A stretch of DNA of 5,272 nt from Candidatus Omnitrophota bacterium (lineage in GTDB: Bacteria; Omnitrophota; Koll11; Duberdicusellales; 4484-171), in NCBI GenBank assembly GCA_030692055.1, contig JAUYCY010000115.1, positions 1-5,272 of the forward strand. The letters run 5' to 3'. Under the pieces are notes generated by a model, which saw only the letters and a list, made by a program, of their open reading frames with translations, did not search any database and was not told where the DNA came from. Of this stretch, positions 1 to 5,272 are shown piece by piece (within the stretch, counting starts at the first letter, position 1; each line of letters opens with the position of its first letter). The position numbers were made by a program, and so were the translations under genes.

Positions 1-30
1 AGCTTTTAGCTATCTTTGCTTTCGAGAAGT

Positions 31-149
31 GTAGTACTGCTTCCTTCGGTTTGCGTTATTCTAGTGCTACGTGACGCCTCATACTGAAAAAGCCCTTTGA
101 GGAAGAGCAGGGTCGTCCTGTAGGACTCAACCCATTCGTCAGCCGAAAG
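31..149. other. Candidate structured RNA or dispersed repeat
   Basis: No gene is supported in 1-282, but this part holds several complementary segments that fit one fold. TGACG (72-76) pairs with CGTCA (137-141). Inside it CCTCA (77-81) pairs with TGAGG (98-102), stacked directly on the first stem. GGGT (110-113) pairs with ACCC (130-133), with GTCC (115-118) and GGAC (123-126) forming the inner stem. Outside it GTAGTACT (31-38) pairs with AGTGCTAC (63-70) through one G-U, and TTCGG (45-49) with CCGAA (143-147), the last crossing the former like a pseudoknot. The G-U pair would be A-C in a minus-strand RNA, weakly favouring a plus-strand RNA. A T-run follows at about 166-171. I recognise no known RNA family. 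A minus-strand frame open from 152 to 6 has no ATG, GTG or TTG start, so it is not called. The rest of 1-282 is AT-rich and shows nothing. Confidence 0.3.
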
Positions 150-282
150 TCTTTAAAAAAACCTTATTTTTTACTATCTCTTTATTGTCCATATAGATAC
201 AGAAATTTTCTATCTCTAGTTTTCACAACTCACGGTCCAAAGCTTACCGCATATACCGGTTCTCATGGTGCTCCCATTAATT

Positions 283-1449
283 TCAATACCCCTTGCTATC
301 TAATTTAAGATGTTCATGATTTGACTCTATCCACTGAATGATCTTCTTTGATACAATTTCAGCAATCTTGGAAGAACCTTGTTTTGTTGGATGAATATGA
401 TCATTAAAATATTCGGGTGTACCCGAAATAGGGGTTACATCAATTATGCTGTCGGCATCAATTTCTTCTTCAATTATCCGATAAATATTATTAAAAGCAT
501 CTATATGCGCTTCATGGTCAAAACCATGATAATTGTACCTACAACGTTGTTGTTCCGAAGCAAGCCCAGAAACAATCAAGGTAGCTTGCTTACAAACGAA
601 TAGTTTTGCCCCTATTAGCTCAGAGGTCATTTTAATAAGTTTTAAGTTTTTTCTAAAAACCTCAAGTCCTCTTTTATCATATTCTTTAGATAATAGCTGC
701 TCTTTCTTTTCACTGTTAATTTCGCCAGTATGTAATTTGGAAAGTTTCAATCGAAGTTTAGTTAATAACTGAGAGTATCGAATAAAATAATCAACGAAAA
801 GTGGTTGTATTATTTTCGTGTATTCCGGCTCATTGAAATCCCAACTTCCATCTCTGTTTTCACGCCAATGAACAATATTATCAATTTTGCCTTTGGTGAA
901 ATAATACATTTCATTCCAGCCATGATAAACACAAATAATATCTGGGTTGAAAAAACGAATTCTACTCCAAAGCCTTCCATATGATTCGAAAGATGTGTAA
1001 CCCCCTACGGCACCATTAATAAAATCGATATTCAAGCGAGGCAATTCTTTTTTTATCAATTGAATTGCTTGCCAAGGCCATGTATCCTTATCCGATAAAT
1101 TATACCCTGTACCTGCGGTTGCGGATTCTCCCAAGAAAACTATTCTGATTGTTTTATCTGGCTTAGTAACTGTTAAATTCGGAGTTGAAATAAAGCCGAA
1201 ATTATTAACTGTTTTATATAATTTCCTATCTTTATATACGTATCCTGCTTTGAACTTAAATGCAGAAAAAGCATCAGTAACTCCCCATTCATTCGCTTGA
1301 GATGTTGGTTTTCGTCCAGTAATTTCCCATAAATCAATATGTTTATACCTCAAACGGCAAAAAAATTCTCCTAAAAAGAACGGAACCAGAAATAGTATAA
1401 TAACCATAAAAAAAAGATAGAATTTACGTTTTTTCATAAAAGGCTTCAT
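283..1449 (-). CDS. Membrane-anchored SGNH/GDSL-family hydrolase
   Basis: 388 residues. The N-terminus is basic (K6 K7 R8 K9) and followed by a hydrophobic stretch at about 10-27, so the protein is probably a signal-anchor protein with its catalytic domain outside the cytoplasm. SGNH blocks are visible in order: GES with the likely nucleophile S109 (FLGESATAG), block II glycines around 146-150 (NGAVGG), block III GWNE at 177-180 with N179, and block V D350-x-x-H353 (DHIHP). The Ser-Asp-His triad is therefore intact. Family members hydrolyse esters, often O-acetyl or acyl groups on glycans or lipids; the substrate cannot be read here. The ATG at 1449 is the first start. M5 (1437) is an alternative, and neither has a clear Shine-Dalgarno site. 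The gene is probably monocistronic, 364 bp from the GIY-YIG gene. Family assignment is firm; substrate and exact location are inferred. Confidence 0.88.
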   Translation of the reverse strand: MKPFMKKRKFYLFFMVIILFLVPFFLGEFFCRLRYKHIDLWEITGRKPTSQANEWGVTDAFSAFKFKAGYVYKDRKLYKTVNNFGFISTPNLTVTKPDKTIRIVFLGESATAGTGYNLSDKDTWPWQAIQLIKKELPRLNIDFINGAVGGYTSFESYGRLWSRIRFFNPDIICVYHGWNEMYYFTKGKIDNIVHWRENRDGSWDFNEPEYTKIIQPLFVDYFIRYSQLLTKLRLKLSKLHTGEINSEKKEQLLSKEYDKRGLEVFRKNLKLIKMTSELIGAKLFVCKQATLIVSGLASEQQRCRYNYHGFDHEAHIDAFNNIYRIIEEEIDADSIIDVTPISGTPEYFNDHIHPTKQGSSKIAEIVSKKIIQWIESNHEHLKLDSKGY

Positions 1450-1501
1450 ATTACGGTGTCGTTCTATTTTAGGAATCCGTAGAATCTATAAACTATCTCA
1501 T

Positions 1502-1531
1502 AGTATGGCATCCTTGCCACTACAAAGTCAA
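1502..1531 (-). promoter_or_regulatory. Candidate sigma-70-type promoter for the SGNH hydrolase gene
   Basis: On the minus strand TTGACT (1526-1531, 5 of 6 to the -35 consensus) is followed after 18 bases by CATACT (1502-1507, 4 of 6 to the -10 consensus). It ends about 52 bases before the ATG at 1449, which would leave a short leader. The match is reasonable, but AT-rich DNA yields such matches by chance, and the promoter consensus of this organism is unknown. Confidence 0.35.
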
Positions 1532-1681
1532 AATACTTAATTACTTTATTCAACATCATTTCACATTATATCACATTAAAAAGATTTTAACTTTTTAACC
1601 TGCTTTCCATAACTCTTTTAATCCAAATCACTTAACCCCTTTAGAATCCCCAAAATCGTCTTGCGGTACTTACACATCGGT
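1532..1681. other. AT-rich intergenic stretch without a supported gene
   Basis: This is the part of the 364-bp gap (1450-1813) not covered by the promoter or the hairpins. It contains a perfect minus-strand TATAAT (1565-1570) within a TGTGA-rich patch, but no matching -35. There is also an AT-only hairpin with arms 1578-1583 and 1591-1596. A 19-codon minus-strand reading frame starts with ATG at 1677 and stops at 1618; it has no good ribosome binding site. Nothing here can be called a gene. Confidence 0.5.
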
Positions 1682-1721
1682 CATCCAAACGTCTTCAAAT
1701 AAACTGTGGGACGTTTGGATG
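1682..1721. repeat. Perfect 12-bp inverted repeat downstream of the GIY-YIG gene
   Basis: CATCCAAACGTC (1682-1693) and GACGTTTGGATG (1710-1721) are exact reverse complements separated by 16 bases. There is no T-tract directly after the stem on either strand, so a standard intrinsic terminator is unlikely. It lies only 3 bp from the larger nested hairpin at 1725-1796, and the two together form a continuous inverted-repeat block after the GIY-YIG stop codon. Function is unknown; possibilities are an mRNA 3' end structure, a protein-binding site, or an end of a mobile unit. Confidence 0.8.
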
Positions 1722-1724
1722 TCA

Positions 1725-1796
1725 CATCGAATCCTGGCAAGGAAAATACGCCGCAGCTTTGCGCGGCAGGATTTTCCCGCCACTTAGAATTCGATG
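1725..1796. repeat. Nested 72-bp hairpin just after the GIY-YIG gene
   Basis: Four pairs of complementary arms are nested: CATCGAAT (1725-1732) with ATTCGATG (1789-1796); TGGC (1735-1738) with GCCA (1779-1782); GGAAAAT (1741-1747) with ATTTTCC (1771-1777); GCCGC (1750-1754) with GCGGC (1763-1767), leaving an 8-base apical loop. It begins 17 bp beyond the GIY-YIG stop. The GC-rich apex contrasts with the AT-rich surroundings. It could fold as RNA at the 3' end of the GIY-YIG transcript or extrude as a DNA cruciform. It lacks a T-tract typical of an intrinsic terminator. Confidence 0.75.
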
Positions 1797-1813
1797 CTGG
1801 CACCCTTATTTTA

Positions 1814-2086
1814 TTATTCTTTACCATTTATTAATTCCTTTTTCTTCTCCCGAGGTAAGGCCTTTATCCTTTTTTCCTCCAAAAACGCCTTCTTAAAGTA
1901 TTTATACTCCTTACTCCACGCCAATTTAACAGGACGCCTGTCCCGCGTATATTTGGCGCCTTTGCCCTTATTATGCAGTTCTATCCGTTTTTTAAGATTG
2001 GGTGTGTAGCCAGTATAATACGTCCCATCTTGACATTCTACAATATACACCCAAAATTTCCCTGAACGTTTAATCTTTCTATTCAC
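1814..2086 (-). CDS. Small GIY-YIG nuclease domain protein (UPF0213-like)
   Basis: 90 residues, the usual size for single-domain GIY-YIG proteins of the UPF0213 type. The first motif reads WVY at 12-14 (for GIY) and YTG at 24-26 (for YIG), followed by N30, R34, H38-N39 and the GAKYT block at 43-47. The likely metal-binding glutamate is E71 in the helix that continues with IK and L, as in relatives. The family fold cleaves DNA using one metal ion; the cellular role of these small proteins is not settled. The start is GTG at 2086, because a stop lies in frame at 2099-2101 and the next GTG would cut into the GIY motif. No good Shine-Dalgarno site is visible. The gene sits between a palindrome array (2117-2267) and two hairpins (1682-1796), a setting suggestive of a mobile or repeat-associated unit, which is inference. 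Confidence 0.88.
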   Translation of the reverse strand: MNRKIKRSGKFWVYIVECQDGTYYTGYTPNLKKRIELHNKGKGAKYTRDRRPVKLAWSKEYKYFKKAFLEEKRIKALPREKKKELINGKE

Positions 2087-2106
2087 TGAACATTCTGGTT
2101 AATTTT

Positions 2107-2112
2107 ATTATA
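2107..2112 (-). promoter_or_regulatory. Possible -10 element for the GIY-YIG gene
   Basis: A perfect minus-strand TATAAT lies 20 bases before the GTG start. A good -35 hexamer is missing: the position about 17 bases upstream falls within the first palindrome (2117-2142), so any regulator bound there could overlap the promoter. Chance occurrence in AT-rich DNA is quite possible. Confidence 0.3.
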
Positions 2113-2116
2113 ACCT

Positions 2117-2267
2117 CAATTGCGTCAGCGCTGACGGAATTGTAAAAACAATCAACTCAATTTTTGCCGATCGGCAGGAATTTCCGCTGAACAGCGGAAA
2201 TTCTAAATTCTCGGCGCGCGCCGAAAATTGTGGGCGCTCCCACAATTCTCGCTGTTCGGCGACAATT
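2117..2267. repeat. Array of six distinct GC-rich palindromes delimited by AATT
   Basis: AATT occurs at 2118, 2138, 2159, 2179, 2199, 2206, 2226, 2244 and 2264, with start-to-start steps of 20, 21, 20, 20, 7, 20, 18 and 20. Six of these intervals are GC-rich palindromes: CGTCAGCGCTGACG (2123-2136); TGCCGATCGGCA (2165-2176); arms TCCGCTG/CAGCGGA (2183-2198); TCGGCGCGCGCCGA (2211-2224); arms GTGGG/CCCAC (2230-2243); arms TCGC/GCGA (2249-2262). In every case the flanking AATT pairs are part of the symmetry, usually separated from the core by a one- or two-base mismatch. Neighbouring palindromes share one AATT at 2179, 2226 and 2244. Cores differ but reuse words such as CGCTG/CAGCG and TCGGC/GCCGA. 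The interval 2138-2162 holds only a weak AT stem. The array lies between the CPBP gene end and the GIY-YIG gene start. Function is unknown. Confidence 0.85.
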
Positions 2268-2364
2268 TAAAACGACAATAACGGTTAACGATATATAAAT
2301 AATTATTGAGTCCTGACACTGTTACTTTATTTATTTTTCTCCATATTTTAGGCCTAAGATCATC

Positions 2365-3081
2365 TCAGGAAAGATTAAAAAAATAATATTTCCAGATAAT
2401 AAAAGCAACAATGCCATGAGATATGGCAGAAGACCAGATATTATCAAAACGCGTGAATAGATATCCCCAAATCCAGCCTACAAGCGTTATAAGCAGTAAG
2501 AACGATATCCCTGTTTTAACCGGAAGAATCGTAAAAACATAAAAGTGCATCAAAGAAAATAAAATAGCGGTAAACCAGATGGCCTTATTCGGTGAAAAAT
2601 AACCAGATAATTTTTTCTGTATGAATCCCCGCCAAAAGATTTCTTCTCCTAAACCGATAATAAAAATGCAGAATAGAAAATATATGCATATGCCTACTGC
2701 GGAATTACTCATATTCAATAATCGATAACCCAACTCTTTCTGTAAAAGAAATGCCATGTTAAAATCACCTATTGAAAATTGTAATTTATGTGCATTGCTA
2801 TAAAAATGGCCTGTTATACCGAGATATTTCAATAGGCTACCGCCCAAAAAACCAAAAAGACAACCGCTTACTACTCCCGCAAGAATTGAAGACTTGAGAA
2901 AATTAATTCTAAGACCCAATGAATCGATTGATTTACCCAAAAAGCCGATTTGCCAGATTATGGGTATTGAAAACGTAAATATAAAAGAACCATATATCTC
3001 TTTACTAAGGAATGCGATCGGGATGACTATCACTATAACAGAAATACATAATCGCAAAATAATGGCAGTCTCTATCTTCAT
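2365..3081 (-). CDS. CPBP-family intramembrane metalloprotease homologue
   Basis: 238 residues, strongly hydrophobic with several membrane segments (roughly 8-25, 31-46, 64-84, 128-144, 168-186, 192-209, 217-235). The CPBP (Abi, Rce1-like) signature is present: E146-E147-x3-R151 (EEIFWRG) and F175-x3-H179 (FSLMH). A third histidine is H222 (SHGIVAF), but the Asn/Asp often found four residues later is A226. In the family these residues hold the catalytic glutamate and metal- or water-binding histidines inside the membrane; bacterial members process peptides or confer immunity, and many are uncharacterised. An in-frame TAA directly precedes the ATG at 3081, fixing the start as the earliest possible. 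AAGGGG lies upstream at an unusually long spacing of 12 bases. It follows the radical SAM gene by 118 bp and may be co-transcribed. No peptide substrate gene is visible. Confidence 0.85.
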   Translation of the reverse strand: MKIETAIILRLCISVIVIVIPIAFLSKEIYGSFIFTFSIPIIWQIGFLGKSIDSLGLRINFLKSSILAGVVSGCLFGFLGGSLLKYLGITGHFYSNAHKLQFSIGDFNMAFLLQKELGYRLLNMSNSAVGICIYFLFCIFIIGLGEEIFWRGFIQKKLSGYFSPNKAIWFTAILFSLMHFYVFTILPVKTGISFLLLITLVGWIWGYLFTRFDNIWSSAISHGIVAFIIWKYYFFNLS

Positions 3082-3134
3082 TTATGGTCGCTGCCCCTTA
3101 TCCATATCCTCTCCATAGTCCACCTATAGCGCCA

Positions 3135-3161
3135 GCCTCGACTAGCTCGGCTAGGCCGGGC
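3135..3161. repeat. GC-rich imperfect palindrome between radical SAM and CPBP genes
   Basis: CTAGC (3142-3146) and GCTAG (3150-3154) form a hairpin with a 3-base loop. Outer arms GCC (3135-3137) and GGC (3159-3161) continue the symmetry across mismatches. It lies in the 118-bp spacer after the radical SAM stop, where the GC content rises sharply. It may be an mRNA stability or attenuation hairpin, or one more member of the palindromes seen at 2117-2267, although it lacks AATT borders. No T-tract follows it on the minus strand. Confidence 0.5.
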
Positions 3162-3199
3162 AGCCATCGGCGAAACCCCAGCTTTTTAGGTAAATCTTT

Positions 3200-4780
3200 T
3201 TACACATCTCTAGTCTTTTTTGTATGAATTTGCGCTCGCTTTAGTTTTTCCAGAAACTTATCCTTCTTAAATTCAGAGGTCCATCTCTTAATTATTATCC
3301 AACCGCCAAAACGAATCAACGCATTTCTCCAATGCCGATACCATTTTCTCCACCCCAACTTAACATTATGCAAAAAAAAGATTAGGGCGGGAAAAGAAAA
3401 AATATTCAGGCCTATCATAAACATATATTTAAACTGGTAAAATTTGCCCATAATTTTTCTCACAGAAGCCTGCATCTCTTCAGCGCTCATAGGCTCATCA
3501 GGCTCAAAAAGTGGAAAATTACCATCATAATATTCCCAGCCAATATCTTCGATTGGGTAAATCCTGTTTTGCATTGCAAGCCTATGCCTTAATTCTGTTC
3601 CTGGCAGAGGACCAGCCAACAAAACCTGTATAGTATCAATTTTAGTCTTTCTGATAAATTGCCTAAAATGCTTCACGCGTTCCTTTGCCGACATTTTAAA
3701 ATGATTACCTTCATTTAACGGGTAACCAAAGATAAACATGCCGTGCACCAGAAATCCGAATTTATGAAATATCTTTGTAAAAGCTGCCATTTCTTCAGAC
3801 TTAATATGTTTGTTCATCGCCTTTAATTCTTCGTCAATCGGTGATTCAAAACCTATGGCTACTGTGTTAATTCCTGCCTGACGCATGGCAGAGAGAAGTT
3901 CAGGGTCTTTGGCTTTATCCAGGCGTATCTGAACAGTCACATTCAGCCTTCTGCCTATATTTTTTTGATAATCCCTAAGCATATTACAGAACCTTATTGT
4001 TTCATCTCGCTGCTGTCCAAAAAGATCATCCACGATAAAAAAATGCCTGGCATCCTTTCTCTCTAAAAGACTGCTTATACTCTCAAGTAATCGTTCGGGA
4101 GAAGCATTTCTTGGCTTACCCTTAACTGAACAAAACTCACAATCCATGCCGCAGCCTCGTATTCTTTCCACTGGGTAAACTTTAACCTCAGCGTAACGCA
4201 GCAAAGAAAAATCAGGTAAAGGCAGCTTATCAAAATCCGTTAAAGGTTCTCTTTTAGGAGTACGCATAACTTGCCCATTGTTAAGATACGCAATGCCTTT
4301 CACCTTACTTATCTCATGTTTGCCTTGTATAGTATCTAAAAGTTCTCTAATTGTTTCTTCTCCCTCTCCAATTACTACATAATCAACACCGGAAGACAGC
4401 GCCTCGGCTATATTATCTTCCACAAAATGCTGTCCTCCGGCGATCGTAATGACGCCCTTTTCCTTGTAAAAACGCGCTACTTTATAGAGTCTGGGTATGG
4501 TGCTTGTAAGACCACCGTATAATCCCACAATATCTGCAGGTCTTAACCGTTGTAAAAATTCATGGTTTGCGCCACCGTCATCACTTCTTGTACCATACAA
4601 CCGAAGATTATTCTCATCGATAACTTCAACATCCCATCCTTCCATTTCATTCGCAGCGCTGGCAACACATACTGGGCCCAAAGCTGTGGTTTGCCTAGCA
4701 ATATGAGAATAAATATTAAACGCAGGGTAAGCTGGAATTACAATTCTCAATCTAAATCTTTTTTTGGATACGTCAAGCAT
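3200..4780 (-). CDS. B12-binding-domain radical SAM enzyme
   Basis: 526 residues. The N-terminal region (about 10-150) resembles a cobalamin-binding Rossmann domain: LRIVIPAYP at 11-19, G49-WDVEVIDEN, DIVGLYGG at 83-90, AGGQH at 114-118 and VIGEGEET at 136-143. It lacks a clear DxHxxG motif, as is common in this class. The radical SAM core (about 200-400) has C210-x3-C214-x2-C217 (CGMDCEFC), which would bind the 4Fe-4S cluster and SAM, the DD pair at 251-252, and GFES at 310-313. The C-terminus has a hydrophobic stretch at 453-470 followed by a Trp/Arg/Lys-rich tail, suggesting membrane association. Relatives methylate or rearrange lipids, tetrapyrroles and natural products; the substrate is not identifiable. 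The ATG at 4780 is preceded by a good Shine-Dalgarno site and lies 16 bases after the upstream radical SAM gene, so an operon is likely. Confidence 0.9.
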   Translation of the reverse strand: MLDVSKKRFRLRIVIPAYPAFNIYSHIARQTTALGPVCVASAANEMEGWDVEVIDENNLRLYGTRSDDGGANHEFLQRLRPADIVGLYGGLTSTIPRLYKVARFYKEKGVITIAGGQHFVEDNIAEALSSGVDYVVIGEGEETIRELLDTIQGKHEISKVKGIAYLNNGQVMRTPKREPLTDFDKLPLPDFSLLRYAEVKVYPVERIRGCGMDCEFCSVKGKPRNASPERLLESISSLLERKDARHFFIVDDLFGQQRDETIRFCNMLRDYQKNIGRRLNVTVQIRLDKAKDPELLSAMRQAGINTVAIGFESPIDEELKAMNKHIKSEEMAAFTKIFHKFGFLVHGMFIFGYPLNEGNHFKMSAKERVKHFRQFIRKTKIDTIQVLLAGPLPGTELRHRLAMQNRIYPIEDIGWEYYDGNFPLFEPDEPMSAEEMQASVRKIMGKFYQFKYMFMIGLNIFSFPALIFFLHNVKLGWRKWYRHWRNALIRFGGWIIIKRWTSEFKKDKFLEKLKRAQIHTKKTRDV

Positions 4781-4786
4781 ACTATA

Positions 4787-4793
4787 CCTTTCT
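4787..4793 (-). promoter_or_regulatory. Ribosome binding site of the radical SAM gene
   Basis: Minus-strand AGAAAGG ends 6 bases before the ATG at 4780. It is the clearest Shine-Dalgarno sequence in the window, sits within the 16-base gap after the preceding gene, and supports that start. Confidence 0.6.
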
Positions 4794-4796
4794 AGG

Positions 4797-5272
4797 TTAT
4801 ATCTTAAACCTAAGCCGGTTATGAAAATCGTTAATAAAGCGCAATATATTTTTATCTTTAAATCTCCAACGGTCTAAATCGGTTTTATGCTCAATCAATA
4901 GCCCATCTTTTTTTAATTTCTGATAAATAGGCAGACAGCTATCGTACAAAACCAAACCGTTGCCAAAATGAAATAAGTCAAATAGAAATTGCATATGTTT
5001 TGCCGATTCACAATACTTTTCCAAATCCTTAAGCGTTATCCAAGGGTTAATACCGATGAAGCCATGCCCTCCATCTTGAAAATTTCTCGGCGCAATATCT
5101 TTTAGTTTCCGTATTAATTCTACTGCCTTAAAATTTTCAATTACCCTATATCCTTTGTTATTTATATCGATCTCGCTTTTAATAAAACTCTCAAATCCTA
5201 ATTGTTGCAGGCTAATCCTAATATTATTTTTTTTTGCTATTCCTACTATTTTAAGCAATGTTCTTTTGTTTT
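4797..5272 (-). CDS. Radical SAM enzyme, C-terminal part (cut by window edge)
   Basis: The frame is open from the right edge to the TAA at 4797-4799, giving 157 visible residues. A TTG at 5258 could be read as a start, but codons continue in frame upstream of it, and the protein enters the window in the middle of a domain. GFESF (visible residues 25-29), then NKGY and NFKAVELIRKLK, then GFIGINPW at 70-77 with TLKDLE, match the second half of the TIM barrel in B12-type radical SAM enzymes, where these segments typically read GFES..NKG..GFI..NP.TTLEDL. The cysteine motif and any B12 domain would lie beyond 5272. The C-terminal 70 residues resemble the short helical extension of such enzymes. 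It precedes the next radical SAM gene by 16 bases, suggesting two enzymes acting in one pathway. The family is inferred from the half barrel alone. Confidence 0.75.
   Translation of the reverse strand, partial: NKRTLLKIVGIAKKNNIRISLQQLGFESFIKSEIDINNKGYRVIENFKAVELIRKLKDIAPRNFQDGGHGFIGINPWITLKDLEKYCESAKHMQFLFDLFHFGNGLVLYDSCLPIYQKLKKDGLLIEHKTDLDRWRFKDKNILRFINDFHNRLRFKI

Noticed and set aside
6..152. Minus-strand coding frame of 48 residues
   Set aside because: There is no ATG, GTG or TTG start and no ribosome binding site, another frame is open over the same stretch, and complementary segments explain the composition as well.
379..772. Plus-strand open frames opposite the SGNH gene
   Set aside because: They are antisense to a gene with an intact catalytic triad and show no recognisable domain.
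1725..1796. Integron attC site
   Set aside because: The nested hairpin has a suitable size, but I do not see the paired GTTRRRY and RYYYAAC core sites, and no integrase is present.
2226..2247. Intrinsic terminator of the CPBP gene
   Set aside because: On the minus strand this hairpin is followed by only four Ts, and it is one member of a regular palindrome series, so terminator function cannot be separated from the array.
2117..2267. CRISPR array
   Set aside because: The only recurring unit is 4 bases (AATT), and the intervals are palindromes rather than unrelated spacers; no cas gene is near.
3119..3183. tRNA gene or riboswitch in the GC-rich spacer
   Set aside because: No cloverleaf with a T-loop GTTC core or acceptor stem can be formed, and no known riboswitch core motif is visible.
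4497..4795. Plus-strand open frames opposite the radical SAM N-terminus
   Set aside because: They overlap each other and lie antisense to a well-supported gene, without domain features.
4797..5258. Complete 153-residue gene starting at TTG 5258
   Set aside because: The frame stays open to the window edge, and the sequence begins in the middle of a radical SAM barrel, so it is a truncated view of a longer gene.

Overview
This is an AT-rich bacterial window in which every supported gene lies on the minus strand, so transcription runs from high to low coordinates. No gene fixes the taxon. The low GC, weak Shine-Dalgarno signals, use of a GTG start, adjacent radical SAM genes and GC-rich palindromes in AT-rich intergenic DNA would suit an uncultivated lineage such as Omnitrophota or a similar candidate phylum. 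That is an impression only, not a phylogenetic placement.

Layout from right to left, in the direction of transcription. (1) 4797-5272 is the C-terminal part of a radical SAM enzyme that runs off the right edge. (2) Sixteen bases later comes a complete 526-residue radical SAM protein with an N-terminal B12-binding-type domain (3200-4780). The two probably form an operon. (3) After a 118-bp spacer holding a GC-rich palindrome comes a CPBP-family (CAAX protease/bacteriocin-processing) membrane protein (2365-3081). (4) The next spacer (2087-2364) holds the most striking object in the window: a tandem series of six different GC-rich palindromes, 2117-2267, each bounded by the tetranucleotide AATT on both sides, with AATT recurring about every 20 bp. 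(5) A small GIY-YIG nuclease gene (1814-2086) follows directly. (6) Immediately after its stop come two further inverted-repeat structures: a nested 72-bp hairpin (1725-1796) and a perfect 12-bp inverted repeat (1682-1721). (7) After AT-rich DNA with a plausible promoter comes a membrane-anchored SGNH/GDSL hydrolase (283-1449). (8) The left 282 bp has no convincing gene but contains a compact set of complementary segments (31-149) that could be a structured RNA or a dispersed repeat.

How it fits together: the two radical SAM genes look functionally coupled, with unknown substrate. The membrane protease homologue and the SGNH hydrolase both act at or beyond the membrane but show no direct link to them. 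The GIY-YIG gene, with a palindrome array on one side and hairpins on the other, looks like a separate unit, possibly mobile, inserted between ordinary genes. This last point is inference and is the main lead here.
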